A stretch of DNA of 45,353 nt from Bacteroidota bacterium (GTDB lineage: Bacteria; Bacteroidota; Ignavibacteria; Palsa-1295): assembly GCA_021324685.1 (NCBI GenBank), contig JAJPIQ010000018.1, positions 1 through 45,353 of the forward strand. Reading direction: 5' to 3'. Both the position numbers and the translations under genes were made by a program. Positions 18,498 to 27,160 of this stretch are shown here, piece after piece; position 1 is the first letter of the stretch; each line of letters starts with the position of its first letter. The notes under the pieces are model-generated. The model searched no databases. It saw nothing but the letters and a program-made list of their open reading frames with translations, and was not told the DNA's origin.

Positions 18498-20280
18498 CGC
18501 ATCGTTTGTCGTCGTCGATGTTGAGACCACGGGTCTTTCCGCGGCGCATCATCGGATGACGGAAATTGCACTGGTGCAATTATTACCCGCTCCTGCCGGC
18601 GGATGGCGGGTCGCCGAAACATTCCAAACGCTGCTGAATCCGGAGCAATATATTCCACCGTTCATTACGCGTCACACCGGCATTACGAACGCTATGGTGT
18701 ATGGCCAGCCAAAGTTTGGGGAGATCGCGACGACGGTCAAAGATTTTTTTTCAAAAACTTCCGGTGCCGTACTTTCGGGGCATAATGTCCGCTTCGATCA
18801 CGGCTTTCTTTCGCATTCGTTCCATAGTACAGGCGATCCTTTTGATCCGGGGGAATGTGGTCTCGTCTGCACCTGCCGCCTTGCGCGACGGCTGCTCCCG
18901 CAGTTGCGAAGCAAATCGCTGGCAAGCGTCCAGGCCTATTTTGGTATTCGGAACGTCCGGCAGCACCGCGCTTTAAACGATGCCGAAGCGACGGCGCAGG
19001 TCCTCCTTCGTTTTCTGGAAATGGCGGGCTCGCTCGAGATCGATACCCTCGACGCGTTCCTTCGGCTGCAATATACGCGCCCCAATTATGCGCGCCGCAC
19101 GACCCGGCGTCAGAAGTCTCTCCGCGAGATCGTGCGAGAGTTCCCAGAGCGTGCCGGGGTTTACACGATGAAGGGAACGTATGGTGAAGTGCTGTACGTC
19201 GGCAAGGCCAAAAACCTTAAGAGTCGCGTTGGGAGCTATTTTAGCGAATCGCATACCCAGGGGACAAAATTAGCGACGCTCATGAAGACCGTTCGCGATA
19301 TTTCGTATGAAGAGACGGGGAGCGAGCTTTCGGCGCTGCTCCTCGAAAGCCGAAAGATCAAGGAGTATCGCCCCCGGTTCAATGCCATGGAGCGCTGGTA
19401 TCGCCCGCAAAGTTTTCTTCGGCTCGACGTGCAGAACGATTTTCCGGAACTGACCTTTAGTCGCGAACCGGCGGAAGATGGCGCCGAATACTTCGGCCCC
19501 TTTAAATCCCGGGAGGCGGCGGAAGCGCTCATCGAAATCCTGAATCGGGCCTTTAAACTGAGGGAATGCGGCGATAAATTTCGAGTTGGTGCGGAAGAAA
19601 AGCCGTGTCTGTATTATGAGATCAAACGTTGCGGAGGGCCTTGCGCTTTGCTGCAAACAAAAAGTGAGTATCGGGAGGAAGTGGTACGCCTGCAAGAGTT
19701 TCTCGCGGCAGGCGACGATGGGATTTTAGCGCACGTCGAACAACTTATGCGCACCGCAGCGGACCGGCTTGAATTCGAGACCGCCAATTTCTATAAGTTT
19801 CGGTGGTTGGAGCTTCGTCGCGTGCTTGGATCCGGCGATCGCGAGGACGCCAGTATCAGTGGGAATGATTTTATTGTGCTGAACCCGCTGGAGACGGACC
19901 GAAGTGGCGTGAGCTCCTGCGAAGTTTTGTTCGTCCGCTTCGGGCGCTTGGTCAAACAGGTGATACTCAACCAAGAATACCTGCAGGCCCTTCCCGCCTG
20001 GACCGAGCGGCAACTTCGCCATTATTACGGTGCGACCTCTTCCATTCCACCGACCGCCGGCAAACCGGAGATCGATGAAATGCGGATCCTTATGAAGTGG
20101 GTGGAAGAAAGCCGAAAAAAGGGAACTCAATTGATTTACATCGAGCAGAACTGGGAAGCCTCGGCACAAAAGTTGGTCCAGGCAGTGCGGGAATTGGTGC
20201 AACCGGCGAAGGCGTCCATTCCCGTTGCAACTCTGACCCGAGAGCGAAAGCTGAGGCTCACGCCGATGAAAAAAGGTTGA
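18484..20280 (+). CDS. DEDDh exonuclease / GIY-YIG endonuclease fusion with UvrC-like region
   Basis: A 598-aa two-nuclease protein. Residues 1-180 are a DnaQ-like 3'-5' exonuclease with all DEDDh residues visible: Asp12/Glu14 (VDVETTG), Asp105 (NVRFDHGFL), His161 and Asp166 (HRALNDAEAT). Residues ~215-300 are a GIY-YIG domain of UvrC/Cho type (GVYTMKG at 225, YVGKAKNLKSR at 238-247, with a Glu in SELSALLLESRKIKEYRP). Further on is UvrC-like sequence with the cysteine cluster REC...KPCLYYEIKRCGGPC. It lacks the UvrC C-terminal RNase H and HhH domains. The architecture matches the DnaQ-Cho type fusions known in actinobacteria and others, which incise damaged DNA. Start is GTG, overlapping the YbbR gene by 14 nt. 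Sharing a strand cluster with recA and recX supports a repair role. Confidence 0.9.
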   Translation: MELHNASFVVVDVETTGLSAAHHRMTEIALVQLLPAPAGGWRVAETFQTLLNPEQYIPPFITRHTGITNAMVYGQPKFGEIATTVKDFFSKTSGAVLSGHNVRFDHGFLSHSFHSTGDPFDPGECGLVCTCRLARRLLPQLRSKSLASVQAYFGIRNVRQHRALNDAEATAQVLLRFLEMAGSLEIDTLDAFLRLQYTRPNYARRTTRRQKSLREIVREFPERAGVYTMKGTYGEVLYVGKAKNLKSRVGSYFSESHTQGTKLATLMKTVRDISYEETGSELSALLLESRKIKEYRPRFNAMERWYRPQSFLRLDVQNDFPELTFSREPAEDGAEYFGPFKSREAAEALIEILNRAFKLRECGDKFRVGAEEKPCLYYEIKRCGGPCALLQTKSEYREEVVRLQEFLAAGDDGILAHVEQLMRTAADRLEFETANFYKFRWLELRRVLGSGDREDASISGNDFIVLNPLETDRSGVSSCEVLFVRFGRLVKQVILNQEYLQALPAWTERQLRHYYGATSSIPPTAGKPEIDEMRILMKWVEESRKKGTQLIYIEQNWEASAQKLVQAVRELVQPAKASIPVATLTRERKLRLTPMKKG

Positions 20281-20358
20281 AGTTCGAGTGTGTTCGCGCC
20301 TTCCGAAAAGGAACGAAGACCCACAAATCCGGCTTTTTAGCGCATTCCGAAAACATCG

Positions 20359-21105
20359 TTGATTACGGACCGCAGTTTCGATTTTACCTCCCGCGAAGAA
20401 AAAAAGAACTATGTCGAGCGGATGTTTTCCGAGATCGCTCGTCGCTACGATTTTTTCAATCATCTTCTTTCGCTCGGTTTCGATTACTCCTGGCGTCGAA
20501 GGGCAATTCAGGTGTTGCAGGAACGCTGGGCGCCTCGCGTGCCGGCGGAGCGACCGTGTATTCTGGACCTCGCCTGCGGAACGGGCGATCTTTCCTTCGA
20601 AGCGCTTCGTCAGGTAGCGAATGCAGATGTCACCGGAGTGGATCTCGCAGAGCCGATGCTGGAACTATTTAAAAAGAAGGCTGCCCGAAACGGTGTACGC
20701 CTCACGATTGAAAAAGGCGATGTCGAAGCGCTCCGGTTTGCCGATAACTCCTTCCATGGAGCGACCATCGGCTTTGGTACGCGCAATTTTACCGACCTGC
20801 TCACGGCCTTTCGGGAGATCCACCGTGTGCTTCGGCCTGGCGGAGCGTTTGTAAACCTGGAACTTGCCCGACCACGTGCGTTTCCAATGAAGCAACTCTA
20901 CCGTTTTTATTTCGACCTATTGTTGCCAAGGGTGGCGCGCTTATTTTCCGGCGACCGGTCGGCCTATCGGTATCTGCCCGATTCATTACGGCGCTTCCCG
21001 GATTTGGAACGATTGGCGGCGATCATGGAAGAGGCCGGATTCCGCGAAGTAAAATGGGAAACGCGCACGGCCGGAATTGTCGCGATTCATTCGGCGATTA
21101 AATGA
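20359..21105 (+). CDS. ubiE/menG: Demethylmenaquinone/ubiquinone C-methyltransferase
   Basis: SAM-dependent methyltransferase catalysing the last step of menaquinone synthesis. The 248-aa chain has the UbiE signature YDFFNHLLSLGFDYSWRRRA, SAM-binding motif I ILDLACGTGDLSFEAL at ~68-83, the post-I acidic residue in VTGVDLAEPML, and FGTRNFTDLLTAFREIHRVLRPGG characteristic of the family. The start is a TTG at 20359, selected because it precedes the conserved N-terminus by a sensible distance; an ATG start is not available there. Bacteroidota and relatives use menaquinone, so MenG is the likely activity. It lies 78 nt after the nuclease gene and 16 nt before the flippase. Confidence 0.92.
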   Translation: MITDRSFDFTSREEKKNYVERMFSEIARRYDFFNHLLSLGFDYSWRRRAIQVLQERWAPRVPAERPCILDLACGTGDLSFEALRQVANADVTGVDLAEPMLELFKKKAARNGVRLTIEKGDVEALRFADNSFHGATIGFGTRNFTDLLTAFREIHRVLRPGGAFVNLELARPRAFPMKQLYRFYFDLLLPRVARLFSGDRSAYRYLPDSLRRFPDLERLAAIMEEAGFREVKWETRTAGIVAIHSAIK

Positions 21106-21121
21106 GCCTCGAATCGGCCCC

Positions 21122-22717
21122 ATGAAAGAGCAGATCAAAGCCCTGTCGAAGGAAACGCTGATCTACGGTGCCAGCACCGTGATCGGGCGGTTCCTCAACT
21201 TTTTGCTCGTTCCGTTTTACGTTAATGTCCTCGATCCGACGATGTACGGTGTCTCGGCCTCGATGTACACCTACATGAGCTTCCTCGGAATTATTTATAC
21301 CCTGGGACTCGAAGCGGCTTATTTTCGGTATGCTTCGCGCGGCGAGCAGGAAACACGGAGCGATCGCGAAGAGCGCGAGCTTTTTAGCGGCCCGTTCCTT
21401 TTTGTGGTGGTGTTCGGCGGCCTGTTAAGCGCGCTCATTATCATTTTTGCTCCGCAGCTTGCGTGGCCCGTCTTCCACGATCCGAAACGGAATATTACGC
21501 CCTTATTGCCAGGACTTATTCTCATTCTTCGCTTGAGCGGGATCATTATTTTGCTCGACAGCCTGAATGTGATCCCGTTCGCCGCACTCAGGATCGACCG
21601 GCGTGCAAAGTGGTTCGGCGTGATCCGGCTTACGGGCATCGTCATGACCCTCATTCTGAATTTTATTCTCATTCTCGGTTTGCACCTGGGGGTCGAGGGA
21701 ATTTTTATTGCCAATCTTATCGCCTCGGTCACGATGCTTGTTATGCTGGTGCCGACCGTCAAGCGCCGCTTCGAGTTTTCGATTTCAAAGCCCGTCATGC
21801 GAAAGCTGATGCTCTTTGGGCTCACGAATGTCCCGGCCTATCTCAGTTCCATGATGGTGCAGGTGATCGACCGGCCGATCGTGCAGGCGTTTCTTGGGCT
21901 TGCGATCCTTGGGGTCTATCAGGCAAACTATCGGATGGGGATTATCATGATGGTCTTTGTGAGCTTGTTCGAATACGCCTGGCGGCCGTTCTTCCTGCGC
22001 GAGGCTCGTACGGACGATGCGCGTGCGCGCCAGATTTTTTCGCGGGTCTTTACCTATTTCATGGTCGTGGCGTGCGTTGGATTTTTACTCCTGGCGATCT
22101 TCCTTCCTGAATTTTTAACGGTACGATTGCCGCTTATTCATCACGCGATCCTTCGAAAAGAGTATAGCATTGGGATCAATATTATTCCCGTCGTTCTTGG
22201 GGCGTATATCTTTCAGGGAATGTATACCAATTTTATTGCGGGAATTTATATTCAGGAGCACAATAAAGTGCTGCCATTCGTTACCGGGCTCGGAGCCGCC
22301 GTGAATATCGTGACGAATATCCTGCTCATACCGGTCATGGGAATTATGGGCGCCGCGCTCGCAACGCTGTTCGCATACGTGGCGATGGCCGCATCGCTCT
22401 ATTGGCAAGCCCAGAAAGTGTACTTTATCAAATATGACTGGCGGCGTGTAGGAATAGTCTCGCTGTATGTCCTTATTGCATTTCTAATCGATTATTTCTG
22501 GGTCGGACCGAATCTTCATGGCAGCGAAAAAGTACTTGTAAAACTCGCGTTGTTCGCGCTCGTTATTGCGCTTTTGTTTATCACGGGGTTTTTCTCGCGT
22601 GGCGAACGTGCGGCGCTGAAGTCGATGTTGCAGGCACCGCAATCGCTTCTTTTGGCGATGACACGCGGAAACGTGCCGGAACCGCTGGAAGAAACAAGCG
22701 AGCGAAGGCAGGGTTGA
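21122..22717 (+). CDS. Polysaccharide/lipid-linked oligosaccharide flippase (MOP superfamily)
   Basis: A 531-aa inner-membrane protein with about 14 hydrophobic segments, starting KEQIKALSKETLIYGASTVI and GRFLNFLLVPFYVNVLDPTMYG, a typical Wzx/RfbX opening, and a C-terminal polysaccharide-synthesis half (GAYIFQGMYTNFIAGIYIQEHNK, MGIMGAALATLFAYV). It would flip undecaprenyl-linked glycans across the inner membrane. I use the ATG at 21122 just downstream of the menG stop; the frame extends 15 codons upstream into menG but without the family N-terminus. No glycosyltransferase genes are adjacent, so the glycan is unknown. Confidence 0.88.
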   Translation: MKEQIKALSKETLIYGASTVIGRFLNFLLVPFYVNVLDPTMYGVSASMYTYMSFLGIIYTLGLEAAYFRYASRGEQETRSDREERELFSGPFLFVVVFGGLLSALIIIFAPQLAWPVFHDPKRNITPLLPGLILILRLSGIIILLDSLNVIPFAALRIDRRAKWFGVIRLTGIVMTLILNFILILGLHLGVEGIFIANLIASVTMLVMLVPTVKRRFEFSISKPVMRKLMLFGLTNVPAYLSSMMVQVIDRPIVQAFLGLAILGVYQANYRMGIIMMVFVSLFEYAWRPFFLREARTDDARARQIFSRVFTYFMVVACVGFLLLAIFLPEFLTVRLPLIHHAILRKEYSIGINIIPVVLGAYIFQGMYTNFIAGIYIQEHNKVLPFVTGLGAAVNIVTNILLIPVMGIMGAALATLFAYVAMAASLYWQAQKVYFIKYDWRRVGIVSLYVLIAFLIDYFWVGPNLHGSEKVLVKLALFALVIALLFITGFFSRGERAALKSMLQAPQSLLLAMTRGNVPEPLEETSERRQG

Positions 22718-23039
22718 GGGATTATTTGGTTAAAAAAAGAGAAGAGAACAAAAGCGTCGGATTCGAAGGCACTTTCCGGGGGTTCCGAGTAAAGACTTCG
22801 ATAGAATCGAAGGACTGGAGAACTCCTCGAATAGTACCTCTCCGGGCTGTTCAGGAACATTCCTTTGCTATCGGGGGTTACTTCGCCCGCGCTAAAAAGG
22901 GCAGCGCGAGCAAAATGGCCTAAAATTGGCTTCCTCGCGTTTTCTCTCGGAATTCCGGTGCCTGAAATCCATTAATTTAATCGATTTTCAAGGGTGTACC
23001 GTCATTTCGAGTTGCGCAATGAGGGATAATACGGAGTAG
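22718..23039. other. Gene-free interval before the ribosomal operon
   Basis: 322 nt between the flippase stop and infA. Short frames here have no start signal and no recognisable product. An AT-rich stretch (ATTAATTTAATCGATTTTC, near 22971-22989) and GATAATACGGAG just before infA may belong to the promoter and leader of the operon, but I cannot define a -35/-10 pair. Confidence 0.5.
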
Positions 23040-23258
23040 ATGGCCAAACAGGGGGCGATTAAAGTCGATGGCGTGATCGAAGAGGCGTTGCCTAATGCAT
23101 CGTTTCGCGTGAAACTCGAAAACGGCCACGAAATCCTCGCCCATGTTTCCGGAAAGATGCGGATGAACTATATCAAGATCCTGCAAGGGGATCGGGTCAC
23201 CGTCGAACTTTCTCCGTATGACCTCAGCAAGGGGCGTATCACGTACCGCTATAAATAG
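23040..23258 (+). CDS. infA: Translation initiation factor IF-1
   Basis: A 72-aa S1/OB-fold protein that binds the ribosomal A site during initiation. The conserved phrases are [55 protein letters not shown] and GRITYRYK. Length and sequence are typical. CGGAG lies 6 nt upstream of the ATG. It heads the rpmJ-rpsM-rpsK-rpsD-rpoA-rplQ group, but the usual upstream neighbours (secY, adk, map) are absent; a flippase gene is there instead. Confidence 0.97.
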   Translation: MAKQGAIKVDGVIEEALPNASFRVKLENGHEILAHVSGKMRMNYIKILQGDRVTVELSPYDLSKGRITYRYK

Positions 23259-23308
23259 CCAACCACCCCAAGCCTCCCTGAAACGGAGGAGAATAATAGA
23301 ACACGACA

Positions 23309-23425
23309 ATGAAAGTACAGGCATCGGTAAAAAAGCGCTGCGAGAATTGTAAGGTGATCACCCGAAAGGGCGTCGTGCGGGTAATCTGCAAGACGAATCC
23401 GAAACACAAGCAGCGTCAGGGTTAA
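23309..23425 (+). CDS. rpmJ: 50S ribosomal protein L36 (bL36)
   Basis: A 38-residue gene between infA and rpsM. The peptide begins [20 protein letters not shown] and ends [12 protein letters not shown]. The zinc-ribbon ligands Cys11, Cys14, Cys27 and His33 are all present, so this is the zinc-binding (C+) form. A GGAGGAGAA purine run lies about 17 nt before the ATG. Position and sequence are unambiguous. Confidence 0.97.
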   Translation: MKVQASVKKRCENCKVITRKGVVRVICKTNPKHKQRQG

Positions 23426-23464
23426 GATAACTCTTCCATCAGCAATTAAATATTCAGCAAGTAA

Positions 23465-23842
23465 ATGGCTCGTATAGCCGGCATCGACCTTCCGAAAAAT
23501 AAGCGTTCTGTCATCGGCCTTACCTATATCTATGGGATCGGCCGGACGAGCGCACACAAGATCTTAACCGCCGCAGGCATTTCCGACGATAAGAAGATCG
23601 CCGATCTGACCGAAGATGAAATAACCAACATTCGCCAGGTCCTGACCGACGATTATAAGGTCGAAGGTACGGCCCGCAGCGAAATGCAGCTTGCGATCAA
23701 GCGACTGATGGACATCGGTTCGTACCGTGGTCTTCGGCACCGCAAGGGCCTTCCGGTCCGCGGCCAGCGCACCCGAACGAACGCCCGTACGCGTAAAGGT
23801 CGTCGTAAAACGGTCGCCGGAAAGAAGAAAGCAACGAAGTAA
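23465..23842 (+). CDS. rpsM: 30S ribosomal protein S13 (uS13)
   Basis: A 125-aa head protein of the small subunit. It starts [20 protein letters not shown], contains the H2TH-like middle ([16 protein letters not shown]) and the family signature [23 protein letters not shown], and ends in the basic tail contacting P-site tRNA ([26 protein letters not shown]). Starts 40 nt after rpmJ and precedes rpsK by 19 nt. Confidence 0.98.
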   Translation: MARIAGIDLPKNKRSVIGLTYIYGIGRTSAHKILTAAGISDDKKIADLTEDEITNIRQVLTDDYKVEGTARSEMQLAIKRLMDIGSYRGLRHRKGLPVRGQRTRTNARTRKGRRKTVAGKKKATK

Positions 23843-23860
23843 CACTGTAGTACTGATAGA

Positions 23861-24253
23861 ATGGCAAAAGCAGCAGCAGGCACAAAGAAGAAGAAAAAGA
23901 TCCAGGCGGAGTCGCAGGGCGTGGCGCACGTTAAGGCGACGTTCAATAATGTGATGGTCACGCTGACGGACCGTTCCGGCAATACGTTGTCATGGGCAAC
24001 GGCCGGCAAAATGGGCTTTAAGGGATCGCGCAAGAACACACCGTTCGCCGCGCAGGTCTCGGCCGAAAATGCTGCGAAGGAAGCCTTCGATATGGGACTT
24101 CGAAAAGTCGATGTTCTCATCAAGGGCCCCGGCTCTGGACGCGAAGCGGCGGTCCGAGCGTTGCAGACCGCCGGCATTGAAGTCCTGACGATCAAGGACA
24201 TTACTCCGATGCCGCACAATGGCTGTCGGCCGCCCAAAAAGCGCCGCGTATAA
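23861..24253 (+). CDS. rpsK: 30S ribosomal protein S11 (uS11)
   Basis: A 130-aa platform protein. After a basic N-terminus ([17 protein letters not shown]) the conserved sequence follows: [38 protein letters not shown], and the C-terminal [17 protein letters not shown]. Normal length. It is followed by an unusually long gap of about 200 nt before rpsD. Confidence 0.98.
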   Translation: MAKAAAGTKKKKKIQAESQGVAHVKATFNNVMVTLTDRSGNTLSWATAGKMGFKGSRKNTPFAAQVSAENAAKEAFDMGLRKVDVLIKGPGSGREAAVRALQTAGIEVLTIKDITPMPHNGCRPPKKRRV

Positions 24254-24454
24254 AAGTTAGAAGTCCTGAGCGCTGGGTCCTGACTAAAAATCAGGAAGCA
24301 GAATTCAGGCAGCCCGAATCCCCGAGCGTGAACGCTCGGACCGAGGGCGTAACATTCAGACAGGCCGTAAACTTCAGCCGAACCATCATGAAGGACGAAG
24401 GCCGCGAAGTGCGAATGTGAGCATTCATACTTCATTATTCATTATTGATATCGC
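24254..24454 (+). other. 201-nt spacer with hairpin inside the alpha operon
   Basis: Between rpsK and rpsD, normally close together. It contains a perfect 7-bp hairpin CCGAGCG-TGAA-CGCTCGG (24322-24339) and, near rpsD, an AT-rich run (TACTTCATTATTCATTATTG) that looks like an intergenic repeat remnant or promoter region. No coding potential seen. Confidence 0.55.
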
Positions 24455-25087
24455 ATGGCTCGTTATACAGATGCATCGTGTAAGCTATGCCGCCGCGAGC
24501 GGCAGAAGCTGTTTTTAAAAGGGGCAAAGTGTTATTCGGAAAAATGCCCCGTCGAAAAGCGGCAATATCCTCCGGGGCAGCACGGCCTTAGCCGCCGGCA
24601 AAAAGTTTCCGAATACGGCATCCAGCTCCGCGAGAAGCAAAAGATCCGCCGCCTGTACGGGATGCTCGAAACGCAGTTCCGCAATACGTTCGAGAAAGCA
24701 GCGCGCCTCCGTGGCGTCACCGGTGAGAACCTGGTCAAACTGCTCGAACGCCGTTTGGACAACGTCGTGTATCGCCTGAACTTCGCGCCGTCGCGTAAGG
24801 CGGCCCGTCAGCTTATCCTGCACCGTCACATTACGGTTGGCGGCAAGATCGTCAACATCCCATCGTACCTCGTATCGCCGGGCGATTCCATCCAGGTGAA
24901 GGAATCGAGCCGCCGCCTTTCGGTCGTCCATGAATCGCTCCAGCGGACCCGCGGCGACAGCGCGGTTCCGAATTGGCTTTCGCTCGACAAGGCGAACCTT
25001 TCGGGCGTGTTCCTGGCCGTTCCGGAACGATCCGATATTCAACTCAACGCGAACGAGCAGCTCATCGTCGAGCTCTATTCGAAGTAA
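24455..25087 (+). CDS. rpsD: 30S ribosomal protein S4 (uS4)
   Basis: A 210-aa primary 16S rRNA-binding protein; in many bacteria it also represses its own operon. The N-terminus has the zinc-finger spacing Cys9-X2-Cys12-X13-Cys26-X4-Cys31 (CKLCRRE...[11 protein letters not shown]), the C+ form. The S4 RNA-binding domain is clear ([39 protein letters not shown]). Ends QLIVELYSK, as expected. Confidence 0.98.
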   Translation: MARYTDASCKLCRRERQKLFLKGAKCYSEKCPVEKRQYPPGQHGLSRRQKVSEYGIQLREKQKIRRLYGMLETQFRNTFEKAARLRGVTGENLVKLLERRLDNVVYRLNFAPSRKAARQLILHRHITVGGKIVNIPSYLVSPGDSIQVKESSRRLSVVHESLQRTRGDSAVPNWLSLDKANLSGVFLAVPERSDIQLNANEQLIVELYSK

Positions 25088-25138
25088 GACGTTCACAATA
25101 GTTTTTTTCATACATACACAAAGGAGCCCGAATAGACT

Positions 25139-26128
25139 ATGACAAACCTACACATGCCGGATCGGATCGAACTCGAAGCGTCCTCCTCGACGAATACGTT
25201 CGGCCGGTTCATCGCCTCGCCGCTCGAAGAAGGCTATGGGACGACGCTTGGGAACTCCATGCGCCGCGTGCTGCTCTCGTCCATTCCGGGCACGGCGTTC
25301 ACGAGCGTTCGGTTCGAAGGCGTGCTCCATGAATTTTCCACGATCAAAGGCGTTGTCGAAGATGTCGCCGAGATCGTGCTGAACTTAAAAGGCGTCCGGC
25401 TCCGCGCGGAGCAGGCGAATTCCACGCGCGTCCTCATCGATACCAAGGGACCCAAGGAGTTCAAGGCCGGCGACCTTCAGGAACTCTCTCCGGAGATCGA
25501 GATCCTGAACCCCGAGCACCACCTCTTCACCATGTCGAATGGGGCGCACGTGCAAATGGAGCTTCGCGCCGGCCACGGTCGGGGATACGTTCCCGCTGAA
25601 GAGAACAAATCGCTCGATGCTCCCATCGGAACGATCGCGATCGACTCGATCTATACGCCGATCGTGAACGTCCGGTATGTGATCGAGCCGACCCGTGTCG
25701 GGCAGAAGACCGACTACGAGCGGCTGATCCTCGAAGTCGAAACCGATGGGTCCGTAACGCCGGAAGAAGCGGTGACGATCGCCGGACGCATCATGCGCGA
25801 CCATGTGAACCTTTTCGTTCGGTTTGGCGGCGAAGAGGAAGAAGAAGAGCGCCGCCCGATCGCGGACAGCGAGACCGAGCGCATTCGCCAGGTCCTGCTG
25901 ACCCCGGTCGATACGCTCCATCTTTCGGTCCGCTCGCAAAACTGCCTGCGCGCCGCGAACATCAAAAACATTGCGGAACTCGTTCGGAAGGACGAGCGCG
26001 ATCTGCTCACGTTCCGTAACTTCGGCCGCAAGTCGCTCGATGAACTCGGAAAGATCGTCGATTCGCTCGGACTGACGTTCGGTATGGACGTCGACCGTTA
26101 TTTGGAACCGCAGGCCGCTGAGCACTAA
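25139..26128 (+). CDS. rpoA: DNA-directed RNA polymerase subunit alpha
   Basis: A 329-aa subunit that dimerises to nucleate RNA polymerase and contacts UP elements through its C-terminal domain. N-terminal domain: GRFIASPLEEGYGTTLGNSM, RRVLLSSIPGTAFTSVRFEG. Acidic linker EEEEEERRPIADSE near 235. Alpha-CTD: LHLSVRSQNCLRAANIKNIA, ELVRKDERDLLTFRNFGRKS. AAGGAG lies about 15 nt before the ATG. It sits in the standard rpsD-rpoA-rplQ order. Confidence 0.98.
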   Translation: MTNLHMPDRIELEASSSTNTFGRFIASPLEEGYGTTLGNSMRRVLLSSIPGTAFTSVRFEGVLHEFSTIKGVVEDVAEIVLNLKGVRLRAEQANSTRVLIDTKGPKEFKAGDLQELSPEIEILNPEHHLFTMSNGAHVQMELRAGHGRGYVPAEENKSLDAPIGTIAIDSIYTPIVNVRYVIEPTRVGQKTDYERLILEVETDGSVTPEEAVTIAGRIMRDHVNLFVRFGGEEEEEERRPIADSETERIRQVLLTPVDTLHLSVRSQNCLRAANIKNIAELVRKDERDLLTFRNFGRKSLDELGKIVDSLGLTFGMDVDRYLEPQAAEH

Positions 26129-26184
26129 GGCCATAGCACCGAGGGCAAGCACTAAGGGCAGAGACTAAGGAAGGATTTTGAACC

Positions 26185-26739
26185 ATGAGACACGGAGTTA
26201 AAGGTAGGAAATTAAAGCGCACCGCCAGCCACCGGGCTTCGACCCTGAGCGGCCTGGCCACGTCGCTTTTGCTGCACAAACGGATCAAAACGACCGAAGC
26301 GAAAGCGAAGGAAATGCGCCGGTTCGTCGAACCGATCATTACCCGAGCGAAACGTTCGCTCGCCACGACCGGGGACGACTCGAGCATCGTGCGCCTGCAC
26401 GCCCGGCGTGAAATTGGACGCGTCATTCGGGACGATAATGCCGTCAAAGCGCTGTTCAATGAAATTGCTCCGAAAGTGGAGAACCGCGCCGGCGGATATA
26501 CGCGCGTCGTGAAGCTCGGCTATCGGCATGGCGATAATGCCGAAATGGCGATTATCGAGCTGGTCGACTGGAACGGTGCCGAAGCCGTGGCCGCTCCGGC
26601 TGCGAAGGCTGCCAAACCGCGACCGACCCGCAACAAGGCAAAGACCGCCGAAGCCAAGCTCGCCGAAACCGAGGCCAACGCCGAAGGCCCGAAAAAACCG
26701 CGAGCGACACGCAAGAAAAAAGCAGAAGCGGCCGCATAA
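26185..26739 (+). CDS. rplQ: 50S ribosomal protein L17 (bL17) with extended Ala/Lys tail
   Basis: The L17 core (residues 1-~125) is plain: MRHGVKGRKLKRTASHRAST, LLLHKRIKTTEAKAKEMRRF, GGYTRVVKLGYRHGDNAEMA. A further ~60 residues form a low-complexity tail rich in Ala, Lys, Pro and Glu (AAPAAKAAKPRPTRNKAKTA...TRKKKAEAAA), as in several Bacteroidota L17 proteins. Last gene of the operon; a strong terminator follows. Confidence 0.97.
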   Translation: MRHGVKGRKLKRTASHRASTLSGLATSLLLHKRIKTTEAKAKEMRRFVEPIITRAKRSLATTGDDSSIVRLHARREIGRVIRDDNAVKALFNEIAPKVENRAGGYTRVVKLGYRHGDNAEMAIIELVDWNGAEAVAAPAAKAAKPRPTRNKAKTAEAKLAETEANAEGPKKPRATRKKKAEAAA

Positions 26740-26761
26740 AATCGGCAAACGAAATCACCCT

Positions 26762-26792
26762 ACGGCCCCGAATTCCGGGGCCGTTTTATTTT
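26762..26792 (+). terminator. Intrinsic terminator of the ribosomal operon
   Basis: ACGGCCCCG / CGGGGCCGT, a 9-bp GC-rich stem with loop AATTC followed by TTTATTTT, 22 nt after the rplQ stop. Confidence 0.93.
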
Positions 26793-26834
26793 AAAAGCAA
26801 AAAATCTGGGTTAGCGTAATTTTTTAATTCCCAA

Positions 26835-26946
26835 AGTCCCGAAGGTACGATAGCAAAGTGCCGGAGGCACGATATAATAGTAGCCGGTGACGTCCGTTAC
26901 CGGTAAAGGGGAACCACCACGATTTTGAGTCCCGAAGGGACAGCAG
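26835..26946 (+). repeat. Palindromic repeat block, left border of the CRISPR-Cas locus
   Basis: Contains AGTCCCGAAGG(T)AC, GTGCCGGAGGCAC, TAATAGTAGCCGGTG...CCGGT, and AGTCCCGAAGGGACAGCAG in that order. The same modules in the same order occur on the opposite strand at 36411-36540, beyond the CRISPR array. Each module is a small hairpin. It is a dispersed intergenic repeat by appearance; no transposase is present. Confidence 0.7.
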
Positions 26947-27070
26947 AAAAACACTATCAGAAAATAAAAAGCTCCGGACGAACCGGGGCCAAGGCCGCAT
27001 GATCGCTCATGCTACGCCTGTAGAATCATCTTTACTATGATAAGACGAAAATTTCGTAATTTGCAAACTG

Positions 27071-27100
27071 AAATAAAAATGCCCCGTTAAGGACGAGGCA
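27071..27100 (-). terminator. Terminator of the tracrRNA
   Basis: 8-bp stem (one G-T pair) at 27080-27100, followed on the minus strand by TTTTTATTT (27079-27071). Confidence 0.85.
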
Positions 27101-27160
27101 ACCTGCTGTGCAAAGCACTCTACGGAATGAATCCTTAATGTGATCTGCTTCAGATAACTA
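27071..27160 (-). ncRNA. tracrRNA: Predicted tracrRNA of the type II-C system
   Basis: On the minus strand, ATCTGAAGCAGATCACA (27155-27139) is complementary to the first part of the CRISPR repeat as read on the minus strand (TGTGATCTGCTTTCAGAT), with one bulged base in the crRNA. Downstream are GGA-TTCAT-TCC, a small hairpin GTGC-TTT-GCAC (27118-27108), then a terminator stem TGCCTCGT-CCTTA-ACGGGGCA (27100-27080) and TTTTTATTT. Anti-repeat, nexus-like stems and terminator in this order are what Cas9 requires of a tracrRNA. Length about 90 nt. It is transcribed away from cas9, its 5' end close to the cas9 start codon, so its promoter should lie at or within the first bases of cas9. The exact 5' end is not known. 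Confidence 0.82.

Noticed and set aside
22714-22923. A 69-codon frame before infA
   Set aside because: No start signal, no homology I recognise, and unlike neighbours in composition.
23653-24435. A 260-codon minus-strand frame over rpsM and rpsK
   Set aside because: Antisense to two unambiguous ribosomal protein genes and the spacer; no domain.
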